Part shown: positions 1 to 6,879 of the stretch, in pieces
How positions within the stretch are numbered: position 1 is the first letter of the stretch
Layout: each line of letters begins with the position of its first letter
NCBI GenBank assembly: GCA_964344335.1
Contig: CAYFMW010000017.1
Span: forward strand, 1 to 35,357
Source: RUG11894 sp964344335
GTDB lineage: Bacteria; Bacillota; Clostridia; Peptostreptococcales; Anaerovoracaceae
Reading direction: 5' to 3'
DNA length: 35,357 nt
Position numbers and translations under genes: made by a program
The notes under the pieces: model-generated
Database searches by the model: none
What the model was told of the DNA's origin: nothing
Seen by the model: the letters and a program-made list of their open reading frames with translations, nothing else

Positions 1-383
1 ACAACTCCGTTGCGGTAAATCTGGAAATATATAGCGATCGCCGTAATCGCGGATATGGTGAAGGTAAAGACCGCACCGACCGTCTTCCAGGAATCGTTAT
101 TCTTGTTCTTAAGGCCGATCAATGGCTCGGGAATAACTTCGCCATCGCTATTTCTGATAGACAAAAGCTTCAGAGATTTAAACCCGGTCTGCAGAGCGGT
201 AATAAATACGATTACCAGGGCCATAACGAGCGTCGTCGCCTGATAGGAAAAGACCCTGTTCAGGTAATTCGTGCTGAACCAATCGACAGTGAAGAGCGAA
301 TTGCTCATCAGATAGAAGATGCTCGTCACCATCGCCAGCACAACTAAAATGGTAATGGTAAAATTTACATAAACTTTTTTCAT
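1..383 (-). CDS. Membrane protein of unknown function, partial (C-terminus off window)
   Basis: The reading frame opens at the ATG at 383 and stays open to the window edge, giving about 127 residues. The first TM segment is near residues 8-28 (MKKVYVNFTITILVVLAMVT begins the protein). A second hydrophobic stretch lies around 48-65 (TTLVMALVIVFITAL) and a third around 103-121 (VGAVFTFTISAITAIAIYF), separated by a polar loop rich in Asn and Lys. The ATG overlaps the stop of the upstream PadR gene (ATGA), so the two are almost certainly translationally coupled and co-regulated. I do not recognise the family. PadR operons often carry a small membrane protein or an exporter that the regulator controls; applying that here is inference. 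The 3' end is missing, so the full length is unknown. Confidence 0.75.
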   Translation of the reverse strand, partial: MKKVYVNFTITILVVLAMVTSIFYLMSNSLFTVDWFSTNYLNRVFSYQATTLVMALVIVFITALQTGFKSLKLLSIRNSDGEVIPEPLIGLKNKNNDSWKTVGAVFTFTISAITAIAIYFQIYRNGV

Positions 384-898
384 AGTGTTTCCTCGATTCT
401 TTTAATTGTTTTTTTAAGCCAGTCGATGGTCACCTCGTTTTCGACGATACCGTACTCCAAAACGAGTTCGTATGACAGGCTCTCCGGTATATTGCCAATA
501 TATTTCTTCAATTCAAAATAACTTTGCTGCTGCAAAAGCAAATCGTTTAAAGCTTTCTTTAAATCAGTCAATATGGCCGGATAATCGCTCTTTTTGCTTA
601 CAAAGAGCTTAAGCAGTAGCTCATCCCTATAAATTATCGTGTATTCGTGATTCGACAGCCATTCCGATAGAGCTTGCCTACCGAGGTCGGTAATTTCGTA
701 AATATTCTTATTTCTGCTCCCTTTCTCCGGCAATTTCCTTATGAGTTTCTCATCGGCTAAAACTTTCAAAGTCCTGTGAACATTGCTGTAGGACTCGTTC
801 CAAAAATAGCCGATGGACTCCTTCGCAAATTTCTCAAGTTCGTAGGCAGACATTCTCTTAATATTCAGCAAACCCAATAGGGCACATTTAGTCGACAT
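380..898 (-). CDS. PadR family transcriptional regulator
   Basis: 172 residues. The N-terminal winged helix spans about residues 1-85: a short-hairpin start (LLGLLNIKRMSAYEL), a recognition-helix region (YSNVHRTLKVLADEKLI) and a wing followed by YEITDLGRQAL, the typical PadR ending of the DNA-binding domain. The C-terminal 90 residues are helical and charged (DLKKALNDLLLQQQSYFELKK), matching the Vir-type dimerisation domain of subfamily-1 PadR proteins. PadR proteins usually repress their own operon until a ligand binds. Here the promoter holds a perfect palindrome, and the next gene (a membrane protein) overlaps by 4 bases, so autoregulation of a two-gene operon is likely. GAGAGGAGAACG precedes the ATG and supports this start. 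The ligand is unknown. Confidence 0.9.
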   Translation of the reverse strand: MSTKCALLGLLNIKRMSAYELEKFAKESIGYFWNESYSNVHRTLKVLADEKLIRKLPEKGSRNKNIYEITDLGRQALSEWLSNHEYTIIYRDELLLKLFVSKKSDYPAILTDLKKALNDLLLQQQSYFELKKYIGNIPESLSYELVLEYGIVENEVTIDWLKKTIKRIEETL

Positions 899-934
899 CT
901 CGTTCTCCTCTCAAATACATTACTGATGATTTGC

Positions 935-962
935 ACGATAACATATCTAATAGATATGTCAA
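935..962 (-). promoter_or_regulatory. Promoter of the PadR operon
   Basis: On the minus strand a perfect TTGACA (957-962) is followed by a 16-base spacer and TATCGT (935-940). The distance to the SD and ATG at 898 is normal. The operator palindrome fills the spacer and enters the -35 box. Confidence 0.65.
941..959. promoter_or_regulatory. Palindromic operator, probably bound by the adjacent PadR protein
   Basis: ACATATCTA-N-TAGATATGT is a perfect 9+9 inverted repeat around one base. Its outer halves are ACAT/ATGT, as in known PadR boxes (established knowledge). It sits between the -35 and -10 elements, where a bound dimer would block RNA polymerase. Binding by this particular PadR is inferred. 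Confidence 0.7.
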
Positions 963-1020
963 TTACTTTTATATTACAAATTTGTGCATGAGCCCCCTCC
1001 GGATTGAAACTTAAAAACAA

Positions 1021-1053
1021 TAAAAAACTGCCCGAGCTGTAAATCGGACAGTT
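1021..1053 (-). terminator. Rho-independent terminator of the tRNA operon
   Basis: Reading the minus strand, AACTGTCCGA pairs with TCGGGCAGTT (10 bp, one G-U) around an 8-base loop and is followed directly by a T-rich run. It lies six bases past the CCA of tRNA-Cys. Confidence 0.85.
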
Positions 1054-1058
1054 CCTTA

Positions 1059-1132
1059 TGGAGGTAGCACCCGGATTTGAACCGGGGATCAGGGTTTTGC
1101 AGACCCATGCCTTACCACTTGGCTATGCTACC
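1059..1132 (-). tRNA. tRNA-Cys (GCA)
   Basis: Cloverleaf with a 7-bp acceptor stem GGTAGCA/TGCTACC, anticodon loop CTGCAAA (anticodon GCA), T-loop TTCAAAT, discriminator U73 (the cysteine identity base) and an encoded CCA at 1059-1061. Last gene of the tRNA operon. Confidence 0.95.
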
Positions 1133-1171
1133 TTGCAATTGGAGCCGGTCACTAGGCCGGCCCCTGATCTT

Positions 1172-1246
1172 TGGCTAGGGTAGAAGGATTCGAACCTTCG
1201 CATGACGGAATCAGAATCCGTTGCCTTACCGCTTGGCGATACCCCA
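1172..1246 (-). tRNA. tRNA-Gln (CTG)
   Basis: Acceptor stem TGGGGTA/TACCCTA (one G-U pair), anticodon stem ACGGA/TCCGT with loop TTCTGAT (anticodon CTG), T-loop TTCGAAT, G discriminator and encoded CCA. The weak U1-A72 first pair is typical of tRNA-Gln. Confidence 0.93.
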
Positions 1247-1311
1247 ATGTTTTTCCTTGCAACACTATATCAGTTTTCTTCCTGCTTGAAAAGGCGGAGC
1301 CGGATAAGTGT

Positions 1312-1388
1312 TGGGGTGGGTGATGAGATTCGAACTCACGTATCCTGGAGCCACAACCCAGTGTCTTAACCGCTTGACGACACCCACC
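1312..1388 (-). tRNA. tRNA-His (GTG)
   Basis: Acceptor stem GTGGGTG/CACCCAC with an encoded extra G-1 (1388) opposite C73, the histidine identity pair. The anticodon loop TTGTGGC gives GTG. CCA is encoded at 1312-1314. Confidence 0.95.
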
Positions 1389-1407
1389 GCATGTCATTAA
1401 AAAAAGT

Positions 1408-1484
1408 TGGTAGCGGGAGAGGGATTTGAACCCCCGACACCACGGGTATGAACCGAGTGCTCTAGCCAACTGAGCTATCCCGCC
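1408..1484 (-). tRNA. tRNA-Met (CAT), elongator type
   Basis: Anticodon loop TTCATAC gives CAT, with encoded CCA. It lacks the three GC pairs of the initiator anticodon stem and the initiator C1-A72 mismatch, so it is read as elongator Met; a lysidine-modified Ile tRNA cannot be wholly excluded. Oddities: G1-U72 wobble at the acceptor end and a U28-U42 mismatch in the anticodon stem. Confidence 0.88.
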
Positions 1485-1512
1485 ACGCATGCAGTTCGAC
1501 GCTGCAAAGAAG

Positions 1513-1541
1513 ATGTTAGCATTTAAAAATGAGACTGTCAA
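1513..1541 (-). promoter_or_regulatory. Promoter of the Met-His-Gln-Cys tRNA operon
   Basis: TTGACA (1536-1541), a 17-base spacer and TAACAT (1513-1518), placed 28 bases before tRNA-Met. No separate promoter is evident for the other three tRNAs, so one transcript is likely. Confidence 0.8.
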
Positions 1542-1562
1542 GAAAATCCGCTTTTTCCGGCA

Positions 1563-2645
1563 TCATTTTTCTTTTTTAAATACCCATTCGCGCTGTACCT
1601 GAAAGCTGATTAAAAAAAGCGTTACATCTACCAGGACTTTTATCGCCGTTTTGGCAAAACCCGCGGCTTTAAACAGGGCGCTGAGAGCCGATACGCCAAG
1701 CCAGGAGGCAGTCAGCTGCATGGCGGCCAAAATATAATAGCGAAGCATGCTGCTCCTGTCGGAAGCTTCGCTCTTAAAGACGGCATTGCGATTATAAAAG
1801 TAATTAAATAGCGACGACACAATCCTCGCCCCGAGGGTTGCCAGAAATATCTCCTGCGCATCCGGCAAATGGGAAAAGACGCGGCACAGGATCGTAAAAA
1901 GACTCAAATCGATAAGCATAGACATAATGCTGCCGAGAGAAAATTTAAGTATGGGTTTATAGATCTTCGCAGAATCCCTGAATACCCTGAAATGACTGCT
2001 CTTGTTATCCTCGATGTAAATGGTGTCTATGGAGCGCTCGATAAGCCCTATACCCTTCTCCTTCATGTAGAGGAGCATATTCGTCTCGTACTCGAAGCGC
2101 TCGCCGTCAATCTCGGAGAACTCGGCAAGATACTCGCCGGGAATGCCCCGCAGTCCCGTCTGAGTGTCCGAAAGCTTAATGCCGCATAGCAGGCCGAATA
2201 TGAGGCTCGTTATCCTGTTGCCCAGCATATTGTGCGTGGGCACATCCTTCTTGCTGAAATCCCTGCAGCCCAGTACGACGCAGCCGGGATGATCGATCAT
2301 ATCCGAAGCTACGAGCACGCTGTCTTTGGCGCTGTGCTGTCCGTCGCCGTCCACCGTTACCACGCCTCTGCAGGACGGCTCATTCTCCGTTATATATTTG
2401 AAAGCGGTCTTGAGCGCATGACCCTTCCCGCGATTCTCCTCGTAGCCCAGCACAGTGCAGCCGGGCGTTTCCTTCGCCTCGGAAAAAGGGCTAAGATGTT
2501 CGGAATCGGAGCCGTCATTTACGACCAGTACGCGCGAAAAGCCGGCGGCCATCATGCTTCCGACCACCTTCATCAGCTTTTCGTCCGGATTGAGAGAAGG
2601 AATTACCACTATTATATTTTTAAGCTTATCTTTTATATTTCCCAT
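1563..2645 (-). CDS. GT2 glycosyltransferase fused to a GtrA-like membrane domain
   Basis: 360 residues in two parts. Residues 10-215 are a GT-A fold family-2 glycosyltransferase of the dolichol-phosphate mannosyltransferase/DpgS type: VVIPSLNP start, VVNDGSDS, the NRGKGHALKT motif, the metal-binding DGD at 99-101 (VTVDGDGQH) and SDTQTGLRG. Residues 230-355 hold about four TM helices with GARIVSSLFNYFYNRNAVFKS, the GtrA/PF04138 signature. The known role of such fusions is to load a sugar onto undecaprenyl phosphate at the inner face and help move it across the membrane for glycan decoration; the sugar cannot be told from sequence. It follows the PIG-L deacetylase by 24 bases on the same strand, so both probably modify an envelope polymer. 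The SD before the ATG is weak. Confidence 0.88.
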   Translation of the reverse strand: MGNIKDKLKNIIVVIPSLNPDEKLMKVVGSMMAAGFSRVLVVNDGSDSEHLSPFSEAKETPGCTVLGYEENRGKGHALKTAFKYITENEPSCRGVVTVDGDGQHSAKDSVLVASDMIDHPGCVVLGCRDFSKKDVPTHNMLGNRITSLIFGLLCGIKLSDTQTGLRGIPGEYLAEFSEIDGERFEYETNMLLYMKEKGIGLIERSIDTIYIEDNKSSHFRVFRDSAKIYKPILKFSLGSIMSMLIDLSLFTILCRVFSHLPDAQEIFLATLGARIVSSLFNYFYNRNAVFKSEASDRSSMLRYYILAAMQLTASWLGVSALSALFKAAGFAKTAIKVLVDVTLFLISFQVQREWVFKKEK

Positions 2646-2669
2646 ATTAGCTTCTGCACCGAAGCGGTA

Positions 2670-4091
2670 TCAGTGCTTGCCCTTCCTTCTCAACAACCTT
2701 CTTATAAGTGCGGCAAGGATGCCTATGGCTGCAATTATCGCCAGCGCGATTATGAATATCCCGTAATCCTCCAAAAAGCCCCGGGATCTGTCCGGTTCCG
2801 CTTCAATAGGAGGTTCCTGCACCTGCGGCTCTTTCGGAGCAGGCTCTTCTACAGGCTCCGGCTGCGGGGGAATGTAATCCGAAAAATCGCTCTCAGTTAT
2901 ATTCTCAAAAAAGTCGGGATCCCCCTCGCCGCTGTCAGCTCCGACTGCGCTGTAGTATAGGCCGAAGGCCCTGCAATCGAAGACCCCGTCCGTCCTCACC
3001 TTAAACCACTTCTGCTGCGAGGCATGGCAGGCATAGCCTTCCTTAGCCATATCCAGAGCCGTCTTTCCGTCAAACTTCTCTAACGAGACATCCCAATTCA
3101 TTATCACCGCGCCCTCGGGCCAAAGGTGCATATACATCTTTTTTATTGCATGCGTCGGCAGTGAATTTGCCTGCTGTGCATATTCGCCGCCTCCCTCCGC
3201 CTTCCATTCGGGATCCGCCGCCCATTCTATCGCCTGCTGCATAACCCAGGCGCCCAGCATGTGGCCCCCGTGGCCGTACTCACCGTTTATATCCTGAGTT
3301 ATAACCACCTCGGGCTTAAAACGCCGCAGCAGCATAACCTCGAAGGCCTTCACTTCGTTCAAGTCCCAGATTTTCTTCGCATGTTCGAGACTCTCTGAAT
3401 AGGTATCCGCAAATTCAGCAATCACCGGGTAGTTCCTTATCCCTACCGTGTATAAGCCCTTCAAAAGCTCGTGCTGCCTGTAGGGCTGCTCCCTGTGGTG
3501 GTTCAAATACGCGACCTGAAGCTTGTATCCCCGCTCGCCCGCGTAAGTGGGCATGGTGCCGCCGAAGAAGAGGTGCTCGTCGTCCGCATGGGTCGAAAGA
3601 AGCAGCATATCCGCGTCCTCGCAAGCCGGCTCCCATAGCTGCGCTCTGGCGGGGGTTTCACCATCCCCGTAGGCGAAGATGTCGCAAATCGTAACACCGC
3701 CCTGCGGAACATGTATCGCGATTCGGTCGGTGGGCATGTAGAGCTCTATATATTCATGCAAAAATCCGTTCTCTCCGCCCGAATCTCCGTAAAGATGTGC
3801 GCCCATATCGCATTCTATGGTATAGGGAGCGGGTGGGGCATCCCAAATTATATACAGAGAATAAATATCTTCGGATGCCTCGATGACTATCTCGCTGCCT
3901 GCGGGAAGCTCGTACTTTGTCGTCCAGTTGTTGTCGGTAAGCCTCGTCGCAAGAGAATACTTATTATCGACATAGATGTATGTATTTTCCGCATTCGATA
4001 GCAGAGGGGCTTCGTCCTGCGCAAAAATCGCACTGCCCCCCAAGGTCAGCAAGACTATTATGGCTATCGAAAAAAGAATGTGCCGCCTCAT
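2670..4091 (-). CDS. Membrane-anchored extracellular PIG-L family deacetylase
   Basis: 473 residues. A signal peptide ends near AIFAQ at about residue 24. Residues 35-145 form a beta-rich region that may be a discoidin-like carbohydrate-binding domain (uncertain). The PIG-L/LmbE domain starts near 162 with LLLSTHADDEHLFFGG; H168, D170, D171 and E172 match the metal and catalytic positions of the family's HPDDE motif, with Ala in place of Pro. A further histidine motif EYGHGGHMLG supplies the other likely Zn ligand. A Pro/Glu-rich linker (about 410-440) leads to a C-terminal TM helix and an Arg/Lys tail, so the enzyme would sit outside the cell, tethered to the membrane. The family removes acetyl groups from GlcNAc-containing substrates; the substrate here is unknown. 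The start overlaps the upstream stop by 4 bases (ATGA). Confidence 0.85.
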   Translation of the reverse strand: MRRHILFSIAIIVLLTLGGSAIFAQDEAPLLSNAENTYIYVDNKYSLATRLTDNNWTTKYELPAGSEIVIEASEDIYSLYIIWDAPPAPYTIECDMGAHLYGDSGGENGFLHEYIELYMPTDRIAIHVPQGGVTICDIFAYGDGETPARAQLWEPACEDADMLLLSTHADDEHLFFGGTMPTYAGERGYKLQVAYLNHHREQPYRQHELLKGLYTVGIRNYPVIAEFADTYSESLEHAKKIWDLNEVKAFEVMLLRRFKPEVVITQDINGEYGHGGHMLGAWVMQQAIEWAADPEWKAEGGGEYAQQANSLPTHAIKKMYMHLWPEGAVIMNWDVSLEKFDGKTALDMAKEGYACHASQQKWFKVRTDGVFDCRAFGLYYSAVGADSGEGDPDFFENITESDFSDYIPPQPEPVEEPAPKEPQVQEPPIEAEPDRSRGFLEDYGIFIIALAIIAAIGILAALIRRLLRRKGKH

Positions 4092-4615
4092 TTTCCGAAA
4101 TAACCTCCGCGATAGCTCTTTGCATCCTGTACCAAGATAAAGGCATTCTCATCCCATCTCTTGATTAAAGCCTCGAAGTCCTTCAGCTTTTTCTTGTCTA
4201 TGCTGGCGAAGATCATGTACTTTTCGCCGGCATACTCGGATTCGTTGGCATCCACGACGGTCAAGGCATAACCCTCGTCCCTGACGGCGCTGAGCATATC
4301 GGGATTGCGGTCGGTGGTGACGACTTGGACCGAAACACTCCCGCTTATCAAGAGCTTGGAGAGCCTCGTTCCGATATAGGTTCCGCACGCAAAGCCGCCC
4401 GCATATGCGATGGCAATGGCTATTACAGGTCCTTCGCTGGAAATCGCATCTTTAACCACTACATACCAGATGAAGATTTCGATAAACCCTATTATTCCTG
4501 CAAGCGCCGACTTCTCCTTAACGGTTAGCACCATTCTGAAGGTGCCCATAGAGACATCGATAATGCGACAGAAAAATATCGTAAGACAGCTTTTTATAAG
4601 TGCCGGTGTTATCAA
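4088..4615 (-). CDS. DUF5698/DUF2179 (UPF0316) membrane protein
   Basis: 175 residues from a TTG start at 4615; AAGGAGGA lies six bases upstream, while the longer frame to 4753 has no such site and reads through the promoter. The N-terminal part has three hydrophobic segments (residues about 4-22, 38-58, 66-84), including IDVSMGTFRMVLTVK and GGFACGTYIGTRL, characteristic of the UPF0316/YebE-like family. Residues 95-175 form the soluble DUF2179 domain (VQVVTTDRNPDMLSAVRDEG ... VLVQDAKSYRGGYFGK). The biochemical role is unknown. In this operon it precedes the secreted deacetylase with a 4-base overlap, so the two are co-translated, but I would not infer function from that alone. Confidence 0.85.
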   Translation of the reverse strand: MITPALIKSCLTIFFCRIIDVSMGTFRMVLTVKEKSALAGIIGFIEIFIWYVVVKDAISSEGPVIAIAIAYAGGFACGTYIGTRLSKLLISGSVSVQVVTTDRNPDMLSAVRDEGYALTVVDANESEYAGEKYMIFASIDKKKLKDFEALIKRWDENAFILVQDAKSYRGGYFGK

Positions 4616-4667
4616 TTGATTCCTCCTTAACCACACAGATATCACACATTCATATAGTAATTTAATA

Positions 4668-4676
4668 ATTATATCA
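4668..4676 (-). promoter_or_regulatory. Extended -10 promoter of the envelope operon
   Basis: TGATATAAT on the minus strand, about 53 bases upstream of the TTG start at 4615. No good -35 box is visible, as is common with extended -10 promoters. Confidence 0.55.
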
Positions 4677-4831
4677 CAACCATGCATACGAAGGTGATAC
4701 AACATTTCCCACCTACGGATTGGAAACCGAAGTAGCGGAAAATATTCTATCATATACCCGGAAATTTTGTGTATAATAATTATATCTTACACTGATGAAA
4801 AACTGTTCGATGAAAGGACTTTGTACAGTTT

Positions 4832-5248
4832 ATGAATATAGCATTTTTTTTAAAGCCCAAGAAAGAGGTCGAATTCATCTACGAAGATTTCACCCTCAGA
4901 CAGGGCCTGGAGAAGATGAAACATCACAGCTATACGGCGATACCGGTTATAGGCCGGGACGGGAAATATATCACTACCATCAGCGAGGGCGATTTCCTTT
5001 GGTTCATACTCAAGGATGTCGACGAGGAACTTAGGGAGATACCTATGCAGAGTCTGGAAGATGCATGCATAAGGGATATCATGGAACGCGGAAAAAACCC
5101 TCCGGTCCCAATTACTGCAACCACGGGCGAACTCATCATAAAGGCGATGGAACAGAACTTCATACCTGTAGTGGACGATGCAGGCTCCTTCATAGGCATA
5201 GTCACCAGGAGATCTCTGATGCGACACTTTGCAAAAGAGCTTAAATAA
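4832..5248 (+). CDS. CBS-domain pair protein
   Basis: 138 residues, made almost wholly of two CBS motifs (about 10-65 and 80-135). Typical phrases are HSYTAIPVIGRDGKYITTIS and FIPVVDDAGSFIGIVTRRSL, each with the hydrophobic strand and the G-x-I/V-T/S turn that ends a CBS motif. Free-standing CBS pairs usually sense adenine nucleotides and regulate a partner enzyme or transporter (family knowledge). The linker between the motifs (LEDACIRDIMERGKNPPVPI) resembles the acetoin-utilisation AcuB/YkuL type. The radical SAM gene follows 41 bases downstream on the same strand and may be the partner, though that is inference. An AAAGGA sits rather far (about 15 bases) from the ATG, so translation initiation may be weak. 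Confidence 0.85.
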   Translation: MNIAFFLKPKKEVEFIYEDFTLRQGLEKMKHHSYTAIPVIGRDGKYITTISEGDFLWFILKDVDEELREIPMQSLEDACIRDIMERGKNPPVPITATTGELIIKAMEQNFIPVVDDAGSFIGIVTRRSLMRHFAKELK

Positions 5249-5289
5249 GTGTATACTAGCCGAGATAATAAGTAGGAGAAAACGCCATA

Positions 5290-6195
5290 ATGCACAATCC
5301 ATATAAAACCCGCGAAGGCGGATGCACCGTCACCGTCTTCGTCCCCTACGACTGCAACAATAATTGTCCGTTCTGTATAAATAAAGGTGAGTATGCCGAT
5401 ACCACGGGGTTTTCGCTCGATAAAATCTGCGAAAGTATAAAGCTGATGGACGAAATTACGCCGAACTGCGACTTCGTGTTTACGGGCGGAGAACCCTTCG
5501 CCGACCTCGAATCTCTTCAGCGCATGCTGGATCTTATTCCCGACACCCATAATATATATATAAACACCACCCTCCCCGTCTCCGAAAATCAGCCGGAGGA
5601 GGAGATTTTGCGCTTTGCCGAGAAGAACAAGGACAAGATCGACTGCATAAATGTTTCGAGGCATGTGCAGAGATATGTGGTGGAATCCAACGACGATCTT
5701 TTAGCGAAGCTGCCGATTCCTTTCCGTATCAACTGCGTACTCTACGAGGACTATCCCTTCGAGGAACTCATTCCCTTTATCGAACGCTTCCGAAAGACTC
5801 CCGGCGCCAATATACAATTCCGATTCGACTATACAGCGACGACTCCGAAAAACCTCTACGATAGGGAAAACGACCGGATAATTCGGGATCTGGATAAAAT
5901 AGCCCGCTATACGGGGATGGACGGCTGCCGCATGCGCTGCGGCTTCCACTACGATTACAAGGGCATGGAGATCGTCTATCACAAGACTCTCCCGTATTCC
6001 GCGATAATCGAAGAGGACCCGGCAGACGGCGTCACCTACTGCATACTCTACGATATAATGATTAAGCAAAACGGGGATATTCACGCGGACTGGGGGCACG
6101 ATGTTCTCGACGAACTAGAGCTCGACATAGAGGCCTATAGGAATGTCAAGTTCGAGCCCTACGATATGCGCTGGTACGAACAGGCAGGCCAATGA
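5290..6195 (+). CDS. Radical SAM protein of unknown function
   Basis: 301 residues. The cluster motif is at residues 22-29: DCNNNCPFC, i.e. CX3CX2C, which binds a [4Fe-4S] cluster and S-adenosylmethionine. FTGGEPF near residue 74 is the GGE-type SAM amine-binding motif. Later features typical of a TIM barrel include FRINCVLYEDYPFEELIPF. The C-terminal third holds three more Cys (GCRMRCGFHYDY and TYCILYD), which are too few and too spread for a standard SPASM double-cluster domain but might bind something. No substrate or peptide precursor gene is visible nearby; the only neighbour in the unit is the CBS protein. TAGGAG lies about 11 bases before the ATG. It could be a peptide- or nucleotide-modifying enzyme; I cannot decide. 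Confidence 0.85.
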   Translation: MHNPYKTREGGCTVTVFVPYDCNNNCPFCINKGEYADTTGFSLDKICESIKLMDEITPNCDFVFTGGEPFADLESLQRMLDLIPDTHNIYINTTLPVSENQPEEEILRFAEKNKDKIDCINVSRHVQRYVVESNDDLLAKLPIPFRINCVLYEDYPFEELIPFIERFRKTPGANIQFRFDYTATTPKNLYDRENDRIIRDLDKIARYTGMDGCRMRCGFHYDYKGMEIVYHKTLPYSAIIEEDPADGVTYCILYDIMIKQNGDIHADWGHDVLDELELDIEAYRNVKFEPYDMRWYEQAGQ

Positions 6196-6219
6196 AAGCG
6201 AGCCCGAAAATTTTTGTGG

Positions 6220-6247
6220 TTTACAATTTGATAGTTTTGATTATAAT
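6220..6247 (+). promoter_or_regulatory. Promoter of tRNA-Val
   Basis: TTTACA (6220-6225), 16-base spacer, TATAAT (6242-6247). A transcript would start near 6254 and carry a leader of about 55 bases before the tRNA. Confidence 0.6.
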
Positions 6248-6309
6248 GTTCATAGATGCCGTTTAGGTTTACAAGAAGGCGCAAACCTCCCGGCTACAAG
6301 ACAATTTGA

Positions 6310-6386
6310 GGGCTGTTAGCTCAGCTGGTTAGAGCGCTTGCGTCACATGCAAGAGGTCGTCGGTTCAAGTCCAATACAGCCCACCA
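6310..6386 (+). tRNA. tRNA-Val (CAC)
   Basis: Perfect acceptor GGGCTGT/ACAGCCC, D-stem GCTC/GAGC and anticodon stem CTTGC/GCAAG with loop GTCACAT (anticodon CAC); encoded CCA. The T-stem GTCGG/CCAAT contains one C51-A63 mismatch and one G-U pair, and position 32 is G, both unusual. It may be a working but divergent copy or an early pseudogene; the strong promoter and terminator argue that it is transcribed. Confidence 0.85.
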
Positions 6387-6394
6387 TCTCAAAT

Positions 6395-6437
6395 AACAGG
6401 AGCCGATACATTTCCGTATCGGCTCCTGTTTTTTTAT
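6395..6437. terminator. Very strong rho-independent terminator after tRNA-Val
   Basis: A perfect 15-bp stem (AACAGGAGCCGATAC and its complement) with a 6-base loop, followed by TTTTTT on the plus strand. On the minus strand the T-run is weak, so it mainly serves the tRNA but would also slow minus-strand transcripts from the decayed region. Confidence 0.93.
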
Positions 6438-6456
6438 TTGCAGATACACTGCTTCC

Positions 6457-6590
6457 TATAAAAAAACCTGTTGGACTAAAAACATGTAGCAGACTGTAGC
6501 TCCGCCTATGCTCAGCAAGGGTTGGCGTTTCCATAGATGCAGAACCAGGACGACTGCAAGCGAAATCAATTCCGGAAAAAGATCCTTCAA
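6457..6590 (-). pseudogene. Remnant of an AzlD-type branched-chain amino acid exporter subunit (3' end only)
   Basis: In the frame ending at the TAG at 6457-6459 the translation runs FPELISLAVVLVLHLWKRQP then LLSIGGATVCYMFLVQ and stops. This is the characteristic C-terminus of AzlD/YgaH-like small subunits (HLWKR, LLSIG, GT-x-CYM-x-LVQ; family knowledge). About 43 codons remain; the N-terminal two thirds and the partner azlC are absent. The frame has no start codon of its own and runs directly, in a different reading frame, out of the ABC ATPase remnant at about 6590. The junction is best explained by a deletion joining two minus-strand genes. Confidence 0.7.
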
Positions 6591-6879
6591 TCTCCCTGAT
6601 TCTATCCGCGGGTCCCGCAATATAGAAATAACTTGCCATCATATTTTCCATGCTGTCTTCGAGCACGATTCGACCATGGTCGATGAAGATTACTTCCTCC
6701 AGCAGATTGCTTATCTCATCGATTAAGTGTGTCGAAAGAAGGATGGTGTTTTCTTCTTCTCTGTAGATCCGCAATACTTCGTCGTAAAACAGCTCCCTGC
6801 TTACAGCATCGTGACCCAAAGTCGGTTCGTCGAGAAAGATGAAGTCCGCCCTCGTCTGAAGAGCCACGACCGAGCGATG
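6591..6879 (-). pseudogene. Remnant of a YtrB-like ABC transporter ATPase
   Basis: The open frame begins after an in-frame TAG at 6880 and encodes Walker B (ADFIFLDEPTLGHDAVSREL), the D-loop region, the switch histidine (ILLSTHLIDEISNLLEEV) and IDHGRIVLEDSMENMMASYF. Walker A, the Q-loop and the signature motif are gone, so it cannot be a working ATPase. The style (STHLIDEISNL, ID-x-GRIV) fits the ATPases found in GntR-YtrB operons. A GTG at 6867 could start translation but has no convincing SD. At about 6590 the frame enters azlD sequence in the wrong frame and then runs on through the antisense of the tRNA-Val terminator, so the longer open frame seen here has no meaning as a protein. Confidence 0.8.

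Noticed and set aside
1152..1541. 129-codon minus-strand open frame across the tRNA cluster
   Set aside because: It reads straight through tRNA-Met, -His and -Gln; the translated text is the usual spurious protein from tRNA genes.
1543..1562. Possible terminator after the GT2 gene
   Set aside because: Only a 3-bp CCG/CGG stem with a few T residues; the promoter of the tRNA operon lies in the same place, so transcripts may simply read on.
6343..6456. C-terminal extension of the ABC ATPase remnant through the tRNA-Val terminator
   Set aside because: It is antisense to tRNA-Val and its terminator and out of frame with the AzlD remnant, so it is not a real coding end.
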